Notes: generated by a model not told the origin, from the sequence alone. A stretch of 64,000 nucleotides of DNA from Burkholderiales bacterium (GCA_019634975.1 JAHCAI010000005.1:1-64000); one strand, 5' to 3'. Numbered from the stretch's first letter, positions 8,285 through 17,276 are shown. Translations and numbers: made by a program.

Positions 8285-9249
8285 ACTCATCATGCTCCTT
8301 CCGGACCGTGTCCGGACCCAGCCGCATCGCCGCCACGCTGACCGCCATCGCCCTGATGGTGCTGGTCGGCAGTTGCGCGCAATTGCCGTCCACCGAAGTC
8401 ACACCCATCGTGTTCAAGCCCGATCCGGTGACCAAGACCCTGGAAAGCGAAGCCGTGCGCACCCAGGTGGTGGAGCGCAATCTCGGCGTCGACCAGTTCA
8501 GGCTGCGCGGCCCCTTCGAGGTCAGCGTGCGCAGCGGCCAGTACATCCAGCTGTCGGCCAAGGAGCGCATTCCCGCCGACTTCTACCTCTCGGCGCTGGG
8601 CAACAACGCGCCGCTGGCGATCCTGCTGCACGGTTACAGCAACGGCAAGGCCGACCACGCCTACCAGGGCATGCATCTCGCAACCTGGGGCATCAACAGC
8701 ATTGTCCTGCAGCTGCCCAACCGCGGCTCCTGGGTAACCCATGGCCGCACGCTGGCACGCGTCGCCGACCATATCCGCAAGCGGCCCGCGCAGTTTCCCA
8801 ACATCGACACCCGCAATATCCTGCTGGTCGGCCACTCCTTCGGCGCCTCGGCCGTGTCCTATGCGATGGGCCAGGGGGCACCGGTGATCGGCGGCGTGCT
8901 GCTCGACCCCGCCTCCTTCGGCAAGGGCCTCGCCACGGCCCTGGGCCGCGTCGGCCGGCCGGTGATGATCCTGCTCGCCGACGAGTCCGTGTTCCCGGCG
9001 CGCGGCCGCGAAGTATTCCTGAACAACCTCCGCGGGAACGCCGGCGAACTGTCGGTACGCGGCGCCGGGCATGAGGATGCGCAGTTCAGCCTCAGCGATG
9101 ACGCCGACAACCAGGAACGGCTCGCCTTCCTCAGCGCGCTCACCGCGGCGGCCATCAGCATCAGCTCGACCGGCCAGCTGGACTACGCCTGGCAGAGTTA
9201 TGAGCCGGCGATTGCCGCCGGCCGCCTCTTTGACGCCCGAAAAAAATAG
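8281..9249 (+). CDS. Alpha/beta-hydrolase lipoprotein
   Basis: This 322-residue secreted hydrolase has a hydrophobic leader ending in a lipobox (VLVGSC). The fold markers are ILLHGYSNGK (oxyanion region), nucleophile elbow VGHSFGAS, an acidic residue in ILLADESVFP and a late His in GAGHED. This gives a complete Ser-Asp/Glu-His set. The substrate is unknown. The gene is coupled to the exonuclease gene (start within ATGA at 8281). Confidence 0.78.
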   Translation: MNSSCSFRTVSGPSRIAATLTAIALMVLVGSCAQLPSTEVTPIVFKPDPVTKTLESEAVRTQVVERNLGVDQFRLRGPFEVSVRSGQYIQLSAKERIPADFYLSALGNNAPLAILLHGYSNGKADHAYQGMHLATWGINSIVLQLPNRGSWVTHGRTLARVADHIRKRPAQFPNIDTRNILLVGHSFGASAVSYAMGQGAPVIGGVLLDPASFGKGLATALGRVGRPVMILLADESVFPARGREVFLNNLRGNAGELSVRGAGHEDAQFSLSDDADNQERLAFLSALTAAAISISSTGQLDYAWQSYEPAIAAGRLFDARKK

Positions 9250-9276
9250 ATTAGATAAGCACTCCAGCGGAGGATC

Positions 9277-10203
9277 ATGTTGCATCGCATCGCCATCACC
9301 CATCGCCTGCTCGCCGGGCTACTGGCCGTCGCGGGCTTCGCGCTGCCGGCTCAGGCGGCATCACCCGCATTCGATCTCGAGGCTTCCCGTCAGCAGAGCA
9401 TTTACCATAGTCGCGGCGAGACCCGTCCCGACGGCTACGTGATCGACCGCGGCCTCGCCGCCTATGTGCTGGCGCTGATGCCCGGATTCGAGTCCGCCGT
9501 CGAGAACCTCGGCCCGACCGACCGCTGGCTCGACATCGGGGCGGGCCGCGCGCAGGCGATGATTGATTACCACACCCCGGCGCGGGAAGACGGCGACGTC
9601 GACGGCGCGCCGCCGCGCCGCAAGGCAAGCACGGTGGCCATGTCGATCGAGGACCGTCGCACCGAAGCCTGGTACCGCGCCGCGGCCACGGTCGAACCCG
9701 AGCGCATGCGTTACCTGTTCAACAAGCCACTGCGCGATTTCACGAGCGGCGAGCTCGGCGGCCCCTTCCAGCTGATCAGCGACGTCATCGGCGGATTCTC
9801 CTACACCGACAACCTGACACGCTTCATGGAAAAAGTGCTGGAGCTGCTGGTGGTCAACGGCACTTTCTACACGGTGCATCAGGACGTGATGTCGGAGGCC
9901 GGCGACAACAAGCCGCACTATCCGAACGAGCCCTTCCTCACCCAGATCCGCGATGCCGACAACAAGGACATCAGCATCTGCGCCTGGCTCAGGCAGATCA
10001 GCTGCGTCGAGGTCCTCTGCCAGTCCAAGAGCGGCTGGGTGCCGCCGATACAGACCTATCGCGTGCGCAAGACCTGCAACGAGACCAGCGTGCCCGCGCT
10101 GGACCGCATCCAGTACATCTCGGGCACCCCGCCCCAGCGCGTCTTCAGGTCGCCGGCACCGGCGCGGAGCGGAGCGGCACCGGCCGTCTCTGCCGCTCAG
10201 TAG
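9277..10203 (+). CDS. Secreted protein with degenerate methyltransferase-like motif
   Basis: This 308-residue protein has a Sec signal peptide (core LLAGLLAVAGFALPA, cut near QAA). Soon after is RWLDIGAGRAQAM, which resembles SAM-binding motif I of class I methyltransferases. Further on, VLELLVVNGTFYTV resembles the post-motif-III strand. Four cysteines cluster in the C-terminal third. A methyltransferase in the periplasm has no obvious SAM source, so it may be a binding or structural descendant. Its 3' end overlaps the convergent TonB-receptor gene by 7 bp. Confidence 0.6.
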   Translation: MLHRIAITHRLLAGLLAVAGFALPAQAASPAFDLEASRQQSIYHSRGETRPDGYVIDRGLAAYVLALMPGFESAVENLGPTDRWLDIGAGRAQAMIDYHTPAREDGDVDGAPPRRKASTVAMSIEDRRTEAWYRAAATVEPERMRYLFNKPLRDFTSGELGGPFQLISDVIGGFSYTDNLTRFMEKVLELLVVNGTFYTVHQDVMSEAGDNKPHYPNEPFLTQIRDADNKDISICAWLRQISCVEVLCQSKSGWVPPIQTYRVRKTCNETSVPALDRIQYISGTPPQRVFRSPAPARSGAAPAVSAAQ

Positions 10204-12299
10204 CTGAACTCGAAGGTCGCTGCCACGGTCAGGGTGCGGCCGGGCGCCGGCTCGTAGTAGCGGCCGTTGCCGTCGGCGACGATCACCGAGCCGACATAGG
10301 CCCTGTCGGCGACGTTGTCCATGCGCAGGTACTGGTTGAACCGCCAGCCGCGGCCCTGCTGCCTGAACCCCGCGCGCAGGTTGCCGATGGTGTAGGCCGC
10401 GGCCGACTCGCTGTTGCGGTCATCGACATAAACCCTCCCCGCATGGCGCAGCTCGATCCCGGCATGGAAGCCGCTGGCTGCATCGCGCCACAGCAGTTCA
10501 CCGTAAAACTGGCGCGCCGCAACGCCCGGCAGGCGGTTGCCTGCGGCCACCGCCTGCGGCGGCGTGCCGGACACGAAAGGCTGGCGGAAGCTCGCATCGA
10601 GCAGCGTCCAGGCCAGCGCGGATTCGAATCCGCCGGCATGGCGCTGCTGCCAGGACAGCTCCAGCCCCTTGCGCCGGGTGCCGGCGGCGTTGCGGAAGTC
10701 GCTGCGCCCGCTGGCTGCGCTGTTGACGACGATTTCGTCGCGGGTATCGATGCGGAAAAGCGCGGCATTGAGCTGGCCCCGATCACCGGTCAATGCCTTG
10801 ATGCCCAGTTCGCGATGCAGGCTGGTCGAGGGCCGCAGCGCGAAATTGAGCCCTGACGCCCCGCCCGACCGATAGGCCAGTTCGGCGAAAGTCGGGGTCT
10901 CAAAGCCGCGGCCGGCGTTCGCATACAGGTTCATCTGCGGCGACACGCGGAAACTCGCGCCCAGTGCCGGCGTGGTGCGCACGAATTCCACCGTACCGCT
11001 GTCATCGCCGTTGCCGGGGACAATGAAATAATCCCGCGATTCAAAGCGCACGCGACTGTGGCGCAGGCCCGCGAGCAACGCAAGCCGCGGCGGAATCTGC
11101 CACTCGGCCTGGGCATAGACGTCAGTGTTCGCCACGCGATTGTCCTCGTCGCGCTTGAGCGCGCCGCTGACGCCCAGGTTGTTGATGAAGCCGCGCCGGC
11201 GCTCGTCCATGCGGTCATGATCGATGCCGGTACTGAACGAGGCCCGCCCGCCGGCAAGCTGTCCCTCGCGGGTCCAGCGCAGGCCCAGTCCGCCGAAACC
11301 ACGGTCGAGGTCGACAACGCCGCCCGACTGCGTCGCCGCAGCCTGCACCGCCAGCGGTATCGCCAGATACTGGGTCACCCGGCGGTCACCGATGTAGGCC
11401 CGCGCCTGCACCGCATGGCCGTTTCCGAGGTCGATGTCGTAGGTCAGACCGGCCTGGCCCTGTGCAATGCTCTTGCGTGTATTGAATGCGTAGGCAGCGG
11501 CCACGGCCTGTCGCGGATTCTGCGCAAGCTGCGCCGCGGTCAGCCCCAGCGGATCCTCGGTCTCCGGCTGGTCGAGGCTGTTGAGCACCAGCGTCAGGCG
11601 ACCTGCCCTGCCCATGTCGTAGCCGATGCGCGCATTGCCGGTGTCGCGCCGCGCTGAACCGTGGTCGCGGTAACCGTCGGTCTCGAAACGCGCCGCCTCG
11701 AGACGCAGCCCCAGCGGCCCGTGCCGTCCGCCGTACTGCAGGCCCGCGCGCGCGCTGCGATGGCTGCCCAGACTCAGGTCCACCAGCAGCGTCGGCTCCG
11801 GCGGCGCCTCCGCGGTGAAGATCTGCACCACGCCGCCCGCTGCATTGCCGTGCAAGCTTGAAAACGGTCCGCGCAGGACTTCGATGCGCTGCGCCGAGGA
11901 CAGGCTGAAATTCGCCGCCTGGCCCTGGCCGTCGGGCATGGTCGCCGGGATGCCGTCGGCGACAAGCCGGATGCCGCGCACGCCGAAAGCGGCGCGCGCG
12001 CCGAATCCGCGCGACGAAATCTGCAGGTCCTGGGCATAGTTCTGCCGGTTCTGCACCGCGATGCCGGGAACACGTCCGAGTGCTTCCGAGAGGTTCACCT
12101 GCGGGCCGGCCTCGCGGATCGTCCGCCGCTCGATGCTGTCGATGGACAGCGGCAGGTCCAGGTTGTCGCGCTCGATGCGGGTCGCGCTGACGGACACCTC
12201 GGGCAGGGTGACGGCCTGCTGCGCGCGCGCCGGCGCCAGCATGGCCAGCACGGCAAACACAGCACCCGCAGCGCTGCCGGCGGCGGCGCCCCTCCACAT
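10197..12299 (-). CDS. TonB-dependent outer-membrane receptor
   Basis: This 700-residue receptor has a signal peptide (core AVFAVLAMLAPARA), then a plug domain beginning LPEVSVSATR. The plug includes the characteristic RGFGARAAFGVRGIR and VEVLRGP-like segments (RIEVLRGPFSSLHGNAAGGV). The long beta-barrel ends in the aromatic outer-membrane terminus FEFSY. The substrate is probably a siderophore, metal chelate or other scarce ligand. It lies 17 bp downstream of the Bug-type binding protein gene, so the two are likely cotranscribed and may handle the same ligand. Confidence 0.92.
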   Translation of the reverse strand: MWRGAAAGSAAGAVFAVLAMLAPARAQQAVTLPEVSVSATRIERDNLDLPLSIDSIERRTIREAGPQVNLSEALGRVPGIAVQNRQNYAQDLQISSRGFGARAAFGVRGIRLVADGIPATMPDGQGQAANFSLSSAQRIEVLRGPFSSLHGNAAGGVVQIFTAEAPPEPTLLVDLSLGSHRSARAGLQYGGRHGPLGLRLEAARFETDGYRDHGSARRDTGNARIGYDMGRAGRLTLVLNSLDQPETEDPLGLTAAQLAQNPRQAVAAAYAFNTRKSIAQGQAGLTYDIDLGNGHAVQARAYIGDRRVTQYLAIPLAVQAAATQSGGVVDLDRGFGGLGLRWTREGQLAGGRASFSTGIDHDRMDERRRGFINNLGVSGALKRDEDNRVANTDVYAQAEWQIPPRLALLAGLRHSRVRFESRDYFIVPGNGDDSGTVEFVRTTPALGASFRVSPQMNLYANAGRGFETPTFAELAYRSGGASGLNFALRPSTSLHRELGIKALTGDRGQLNAALFRIDTRDEIVVNSAASGRSDFRNAAGTRRKGLELSWQQRHAGGFESALAWTLLDASFRQPFVSGTPPQAVAAGNRLPGVAARQFYGELLWRDAASGFHAGIELRHAGRVYVDDRNSESAAAYTIGNLRAGFRQQGRGWRFNQYLRMDNVADRAYVGSVIVADGNGRYYEPAPGRTLTVAATFEFSY

Positions 12300-12316
12300 C
12301 AGCGCGGACCCGGGGA

Positions 12317-13303
12317 CTACTCCCTGGGCAGCTTCGCCGCGGTGATGACCCTGCCCCAGGCGGCGATCTCGGCCTTGATCTGGGCGAGAAACTCGTCGGG
12401 CGAATTGCCCTCGGGTTCGATGCCGAGCGCGGCCAGCCGCTCTGAAATCTCCGGCCTGCGCACAATGGTCGACAGTTCGCGGTGCAGGCGGCTGACGATC
12501 GCCGGCGGCGTCCCCCGCGGCGCATGCAGACCGTACCAGGACAGCACTTCGTAGCCGGGCACGGTTTCGGCAATGGTCGGCAGTTCGGGCGCCGACGCCA
12601 GACGCTTGGTGCCGGTGACGCCCAGCGCCCTCAGCTTGCCCGCCTGGATGTGCGCAAAGGCCGAAGAGTAGGCGCTGATCAGCATGTGCACCTGCCCCGC
12701 CATCAGTTCGGCGAGCGCCGGGCCGGCGCCCTTGTAGGGCACATGCAAGATGTCGATTTTGGCGAGGTGCTTGAACTGCTCACCGGCCAGATGCGCGGTC
12801 GAACCGGAGCCTGCGGAGGCGAAGTTGAGCGCGCCCGGCTTCGCTTTGGCCAGCGCAATCATGTCCTTCACCGACTTCGCCTGGACCGAGGGATGCACAA
12901 CCAGCACCAGCTGGCTCGCACCGACACGGCTGATGGGCCTGATGTCCTTCGTCGGATCGTAGGGCAGCTTCAGCCGCAGATTGGGCGCGATCACGATCTC
13001 GCCGCCCGCCGACATCAGCAGCGTGTGGCCGTCGGGAGCCGCCTGGGTCAGCAGCGTCACCGCGAGTGTGCCGCCGGCGCCGCCGCGGTTGTCGATGACA
13101 ACCTGCTGGCCCAGTGCTTCGGTCAGGCGCGGCCCCACCAGGCGCGCGGTCAGGTCGCTGGGACCGCCCGGCGGATAACTCACCATCATGCGCACCGGCC
13201 GCTGCGGATAGGCCGATTCAGCCGCCTGCAGGTAACCTGCGCCGCAGGTCATCATCGTCGCCGCGGCCAGGACCGCAACTCGCCATTGCTTCGTATTCGC
13301 CAT
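12317..13303 (-). CDS. Bug/TctC-family periplasmic solute-binding protein
   Basis: This 328-residue exported receptor belongs to the tripartite tricarboxylate (Bug) family, which is greatly expanded in Burkholderiales. After a signal peptide come YPQRPVRMMVSYPPGGPSD, NRGGAGGTLA and the family segment IDILHVPYKGAGPAL. The start at 13303 has a strong Shine-Dalgarno GGAGGAAG. No TctA/TctB membrane partners are nearby. Instead it immediately precedes a TonB receptor, hinting at joint uptake. The ligand is unknown. Confidence 0.9.
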   Translation of the reverse strand: MANTKQWRVAVLAAATMMTCGAGYLQAAESAYPQRPVRMMVSYPPGGPSDLTARLVGPRLTEALGQQVVIDNRGGAGGTLAVTLLTQAAPDGHTLLMSAGGEIVIAPNLRLKLPYDPTKDIRPISRVGASQLVLVVHPSVQAKSVKDMIALAKAKPGALNFASAGSGSTAHLAGEQFKHLAKIDILHVPYKGAGPALAELMAGQVHMLISAYSSAFAHIQAGKLRALGVTGTKRLASAPELPTIAETVPGYEVLSWYGLHAPRGTPPAIVSRLHRELSTIVRRPEISERLAALGIEPEGNSPDEFLAQIKAEIAAWGRVITAAKLPRE

Positions 13304-13377
13304 CTGTGACTTCCTCCGGTTGCCGGCCTTGATGCCGCCCGGCCATATTAACGCAGCACCCGCCTGCAGGGCCACGC

Positions 13378-14058
13378 TCAGGACGGATGCTCGAGCCCGC
13401 GGATCATCTGCCGCAGCTGGCTGCCGCTGATCAACTCGATGTCGACGCGGTTCTCGTCGACGAAGCGGCGCGCCTCCTCGGTGAAGGTTCCGGAGGTCAC
13501 CACGAAAACCCCGGCTGCGCCTTCGGCTGCAGCCACGCCGCAGATTTCACGCACGACCTTCACGCCGACTCGCTGCATGCGCCAGTGCTTGCACTGCACG
13601 AGGTAGCGGTCCTCGCCGATGCTCGCCACCCAATCGACGCCGCCATCGGCTGCGTCGCCGCCGCGCTGCTCGACGCGGAAGCCCTTGCGCCTGAAGAATT
13701 CGCCGACCAGGTTCTCGAACTCGCGCCAGGACAGCAGCTCAAGCGCCGCATGTCCGCGCTCGCCCGCAACCATGGCGTAATTGCGGCGTTGCCGGAAGTT
13801 ATGCCAGGCCGAAACTGCCGCGGCAATCAGGAAAAACACCGGCACCAGGTATTGCAGCGCCCGGACCAGTTCCATCGCCGTCGCGCGGAATGCGGACCAC
13901 GGAGTGCCCGGCGCGGTTTCGAGGCCGCCAGGAATCAGGGCCGTGAGCGCCTGCAGCAGCAGGCCCGACGCCAGTGCCGCAAGCACACCGGCCCACCAGG
14001 GCCAGCGCGCCATACAGTCGACCAGCCATTCCAGCGGATTGATTCTGCCCCGCGCCAT
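13378..14058 (-). CDS. Membrane-anchored Mrr-like restriction endonuclease-fold protein
   Basis: This 226-residue protein has two N-terminal membrane segments (about residues 20-45 and 70-95) followed by an Mrr_cat domain. The PD-(D/E)xK core is visible as DGGVDWVAS and LVQCKHW (D and QxK), with EFENLVGEFFRRKGF just before. Such proteins may degrade modified or invading DNA near the membrane, but their role is not settled. The start at 14058 is fixed by AAGGAGGT upstream. Confidence 0.8.
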   Translation of the reverse strand: MARGRINPLEWLVDCMARWPWWAGVLAALASGLLLQALTALIPGGLETAPGTPWSAFRATAMELVRALQYLVPVFFLIAAAVSAWHNFRQRRNYAMVAGERGHAALELLSWREFENLVGEFFRRKGFRVEQRGGDAADGGVDWVASIGEDRYLVQCKHWRMQRVGVKVVREICGVAAAEGAAGVFVVTSGTFTEEARRFVDENRVDIELISGSQLRQMIRGLEHPS

Positions 14059-14155
14059 GCGCACCTCCTTGCGGGAGATTCTGTCGCGGCAAGCGGCAGG
14101 ACAACAATGCACTGCTGCACATGCGCAGCCCCGGACTCGCAGCCCTCACTCGGCA

Positions 14156-14196
14156 TTATATTATAAGTATTTGATTTTATTGATTATTTTAATTTT
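14156..14196. repeat. AT-rich dispersed element (copy b)
   Basis: This 41-bp almost pure A/T block contains TATAAGTATTTGATTTTATT, the best match to the family core. It overlaps the TAA of a candidate minus-strand small gene (14189). Seen from that gene it lies just downstream of the stop codon. Confidence 0.65.
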
Positions 14197-14332
14197 CCGG
14201 AATCGTCAGCACCGGCTGCTGCGGCTCCACGCCGGTTTCCGCGATCGAGGAAAATATTTTCAGGAAAGAAAACGCGCGCTTGGATGCAAGGTCACGATCG
14301 TCGATCCGGAATCCGTGGTCGTAATAACTCAT
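14189..14332 (-). CDS. Candidate small protein, 47 residues
   Basis: This is an open frame from ATG at 14332 to TAA at 14189, too short for usual calling. It begins MSYYDHGFRIDDRD and ends VLTIPEN, is mildly basic in the middle and has GC-rich third positions over its second half. It lies 49 bp downstream of the histidine kinase gene on the same strand, so it could be the last gene of that operon. No clear Shine-Dalgarno is seen and I do not recognise the family. It is the only coding candidate in the 323-bp gap 14059-14381. Confidence 0.35.
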   Translation of the reverse strand: MSYYDHGFRIDDRDLASKRAFSFLKIFSSIAETGVEPQQPVLTIPEN

Positions 14333-14381
14333 CGCCAAAGGTGGTTATCCGATCGGTGTACTTGGCTCGCAACCCGTGTCC

Positions 14382-15809
14382 TCAGTGTTCCCGCGGTAGC
14401 AGCAGCACCGCCGCCAGGCCACCCTCCGGACGGTTCTTCAAGTCGATCCGCCCGCCATGCAGTTCGGCGGCGTTCTTGGCGATCGACAGGCCGAGACCGG
14501 TGCCGCCGGTATCGCGGCTGCGCGAGCCCTCGACGCGGAAATACGGCTCGAACACGCGCTCGAGATGCTCCGCGGGGATCCCCGGTCCTTCGTCCAGGAT
14601 GCTGATGCGCAGACCGCCGGCGCCGTCGTCGACCACGACATGGGCCGTCCGGCCATACTTGACCGCATTCTCCAGCAGGTTGGCGAGGCAGCGTTTCAGC
14701 GCCTGCGGCCGCCCGGGGTAAGGACTGGCTGCACGCCCCTCAAAGGTTACGGCGCCGCCGGTCTCGCGCAGGTCCGCCTGCAGGCTCTCCAGCAGCGCAT
14801 TGATGTCCACCGGCTGCAGCGGTTCACCGTTGTCCATGCCGCGCAGGAAATCGAGCGCGGATGCGACCATCCCCTCCATCTCGCGCAGGTCGCGCTCGAA
14901 CTTGTCGCGCATTTCCTCGTCCTGCAGCAGCTCGGCGCGCAAGCGCAGCCGCGTGATCGGCGTCTTCAGGTCGTGGGACATGGCGGCCAGCACCTGGGTG
15001 CGCTCGCGCAGATAGCCGGCGAGCCGCGATTGCATGGTGTTGAAGGCGCGCGCCGCCTGCACCACTTCCGCCGGTCCGGTCTCCGCCAGCGGCGGGCGGT
15101 TGATGTTGCGGCCCAGTTCATCCGCCGCGTCGCCCAGCGTTTTCAGCGGCCGCGTCGCCCAGCGCACCGCGATCAGCGACACCGTGATCACCGCCGCCAG
15201 CAGCAGCAGGATGCTCGCCAGCAGGCGGTAGGGCCAATGTTCGGTGGTCTGCGGCGGCCGCGTGTCGAACGTGGCCAGCGTGCCGTCGCGCAGGGTGACC
15301 TGGGCGACGAATACCAGTCCGCCGCCACTGTGGCGCATCATCGGCGGTGCCGACTCGCCGCCGCCTTCGGCCCACCGCGGCGCATGCATGCCCGCGCCGC
15401 CTCCGCCCGGTCCCGGCTTGCCTGCATATCCCGGCCTGCCGACGGCCATGGCAACCGTCAGCGGCCGCTCGTTGCCGAGATAACGCCGCAGCATCGTCGC
15501 GAACAGCAGGGCACGGGCTCCGGATTCGCTGTTCGCATCGGCCGGCGGCAGAGGCGGCCGGTCCAGGCTCACTGCCAGCGGCGGCGCGGCGAGCACGCGG
15601 ACAAACTTCTGCCGCTCCGCGGGAGCCAGCGTGTCGAGGAGATTGACGATGTCGGCAATGCGCTGCGCCGACTGCATGCCGCTCGCCTGTGCCAGCAGTT
15701 CGCCGCGGTCGTGCATGTGGATCGCAAAACTCAGCAGTTGCGCGACCAGCAGCCCGCCCAGCAGCACCAGCGTCAGCCGGCTGAACAGCGAGCGCGGCAG
15801 CAGGCTCAT
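14382..15809 (-). CDS. Sensor histidine kinase (EnvZ-type)
   Basis: This 475-residue inner-membrane kinase has TM1 at about 10-30 and TM2 at about 190-212, then a HAMP domain (ATRPLKTLGDAADELG). The phospho-acceptor box is AAMSHDLKTPITRL (His near 279). The ATPase N/G boxes are LLENAVKYGR, DEGPGIP and GGTGLGLS. The periplasmic loop is unusual: a Gly/His/Met/Pro-rich patch around residues 140-170 could bind metal. It overlaps the response regulator gene by 4 bp. It is divergent from His/Met-rich periplasmic genes, which are its probable targets. Confidence 0.93.
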   Translation of the reverse strand: MSLLPRSLFSRLTLVLLGGLLVAQLLSFAIHMHDRGELLAQASGMQSAQRIADIVNLLDTLAPAERQKFVRVLAAPPLAVSLDRPPLPPADANSESGARALLFATMLRRYLGNERPLTVAMAVGRPGYAGKPGPGGGGAGMHAPRWAEGGGESAPPMMRHSGGGLVFVAQVTLRDGTLATFDTRPPQTTEHWPYRLLASILLLLAAVITVSLIAVRWATRPLKTLGDAADELGRNINRPPLAETGPAEVVQAARAFNTMQSRLAGYLRERTQVLAAMSHDLKTPITRLRLRAELLQDEEMRDKFERDLREMEGMVASALDFLRGMDNGEPLQPVDINALLESLQADLRETGGAVTFEGRAASPYPGRPQALKRCLANLLENAVKYGRTAHVVVDDGAGGLRISILDEGPGIPAEHLERVFEPYFRVEGSRSRDTGGTGLGLSIAKNAAELHGGRIDLKNRPEGGLAAVLLLPREH

Positions 15810-16531
15810 TGCGCCACGCTCTCGACATGCGCGGCGAACACATAGCCCTGCCCGCGCACGGTCTTGATGATCGCAGGCTCCCTGGCGTCCTCGCCGAGAC
15901 GCTGGCGAAGGCGGCTGACCTGGATGTCGATCGCGCGGTCGTAGGGACCGGCCTCCCTTGCCAGCATCAGGTCGACCAGCTGGTCGCGTGTCAGCACGCG
16001 GTTGGGATGGTCGACAAATATCTTCAACAGCCGGTAATCGGTGCCGGAGAGCGCCACCAGCACGCCCCGGGGCGACGTCAGGTTGCGGGTGGCCGAGTCA
16101 AGCGTCCAGCCGGCAAAGCGGAAAACACCGGTGTCGGCGTTCCTGAGGTTCTCGGGCAGCGCACGCGCGCGCCGCAGCACGCTCTTGATGCGCGCCAGCA
16201 GCTCACGCGGACTGAAGGGTTTGGCGACATAGTCGTCGGCGCCCAGCTCAAGGCCGACGATGCGGTCGGTCTCCTCGCCGCGCGCGGTAAGCATGATCAC
16301 CGGAATCTCCGATTTCGCGCGCAGCTCGCGGCACAGCGCCAGGCCGTCCTCGCCGGGCAGCATCAGGTCGAGGATCACCAGGTCGGGATGGACCTGGGCC
16401 ATCGCCGCACGCATGCCCCTGCCGTCGGCAGCGGCGCTGACGCGGAAGCCCTGCTGTTGCAGGTATTCGCTCAGCAGGCTGCGGATTTCCCGGTCGTCGT
16501 CCACCACCAGGATGTGGTCCGGCGTGTTCAT
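15806..16531 (-). CDS. OmpR-family response regulator
   Basis: This 241-residue regulator has a receiver domain with acidic pocket VVDDDRE, phospho-accepting D55 (VILDLMLPG) and conserved K (ADDYVAKPFSP). It is followed by an OmpR winged helix with DYRLLKIFVDHPNRVLTR and the C-terminal TVRGQGYVF. It is the first gene of the operon with the kinase (ATGA overlap). The divergent promoter region holds two sets of short direct repeats (16576-16591, 16656-16671) suited to tandem binding by this class. Confidence 0.94.
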   Translation of the reverse strand: MNTPDHILVVDDDREIRSLLSEYLQQQGFRVSAAADGRGMRAAMAQVHPDLVILDLMLPGEDGLALCRELRAKSEIPVIMLTARGEETDRIVGLELGADDYVAKPFSPRELLARIKSVLRRARALPENLRNADTGVFRFAGWTLDSATRNLTSPRGVLVALSGTDYRLLKIFVDHPNRVLTRDQLVDLMLAREAGPYDRAIDIQVSRLRQRLGEDAREPAIIKTVRGQGYVFAAHVESVAQ

Positions 16532-16575
16532 GGTTTGCGTTTATACCGGAGGGCCGCGCAGGCTGCCCGGAAAAT

Positions 16576-16671
16576 TGTATCGCAGTGTATCAACACCCCT
16601 TCAACCGCAAATCTGCGATACCAAAGTCCCCTTGCCGGCAACAGTTGGCTTACAGGTTAATGCGTTAATGC
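16576..16671. promoter_or_regulatory. Direct repeats in divergent regulator/His-rich gene promoter
   Basis: Two repeat pairs lie between the divergent genes. TGTATC-N4-TGTATC at 16576-16591 has a 10-bp period, and an exact 8-bp tandem of GTTAATGC is at 16656-16671. OmpR-family regulators bind direct repeats about one helical turn apart, so either pair is a candidate operator for the adjacent regulator. Confidence 0.4.
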
Positions 16672-16744
16672 AGACGTCGGGAACGTCGGAACAACGGCAA
16701 ACGGACCCGGACAAACCTCCATAACCCACGCAAAGGAAGAGACC

Positions 16745-17209
16745 ATGAACAAGCTGAACAAGATCGCTGCCGCAGTCGCCCTTTCCCTCGGCCTCGCCGC
16801 CACCGCCTCCGCCCATCCGATGGGCGGCAACATGGGCCACGGCGCACAGCAGGGCGGACATCAGCACCAGGGCATGCAGGGCCATGGCGGCCAGAACCGC
16901 ATGGAAGGCATGAAACACGGACGCATGCAGGGCATGAAGCACGGCGAATCGCAGGCCGGACACGGCAAGGCCGAAGGCCACGGCCCGCGCGGCACGCAGG
17001 GCGGGCAGTCCCTGATGAGCCCGGAAGAGCGCACCGCCTTCCGCGACAAGATGCGCAACGCCAGCACGCCGGAAGAGCGTCAGCAGTTGGCCCAGGCCAA
17101 CCGTGCCGAGATGGAAAAGCGCGCTGCTGAAAAAGGCATCACCCTGCCCCAGCACCGCGGCCCGCGCGGCCAGGGCACCGGCCCGGCAGCCGGCGAACAC
17201 AAGCACTGA
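16745..17209 (+). CDS. His/Met-rich periplasmic protein
   Basis: This 154-residue exported protein has a Sec signal peptide (core AAAVALSLGLAATASA) followed by a His/Met/Gly-rich stretch (about residues 24-80) suited to binding Cu or Ni. A helical segment with SPEERTAFRDKMRNA and TPEERQQLAQ then recalls LTxxQ/Spy-type periplasmic stress proteins. The start follows GGAAGAG. It is probably controlled by the divergent OmpR/EnvZ-type pair. Confidence 0.75.
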   Translation: MNKLNKIAAAVALSLGLAATASAHPMGGNMGHGAQQGGHQHQGMQGHGGQNRMEGMKHGRMQGMKHGESQAGHGKAEGHGPRGTQGGQSLMSPEERTAFRDKMRNASTPEERQQLAQANRAEMEKRAAEKGITLPQHRGPRGQGTGPAAGEHKH

Positions 17210-17226
17210 GCCTGGCGGCAACAGTG

Positions 17227-17254
17227 GGAGGGGCGCGGTCCGGCCCCTCCATTT
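17227..17254 (+). terminator. Terminator or attenuator hairpin
   Basis: GGAGGGGC (17227-17234) pairs with GCCCCTCC (17243-17250) over an 8-nt loop and is followed by ATTTT. It sits between two periplasmic-protein genes and would end or reduce readthrough. Confidence 0.6.
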
Positions 17255-17276
17255 TCACACCTCGAGGAGATTTCGG

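Noticed and set aside
14197..14381. Remnant of a mobile element downstream of the histidine kinase
   Set aside because: No transposase similarity, terminal repeat or target duplication could be seen; only a small candidate frame.
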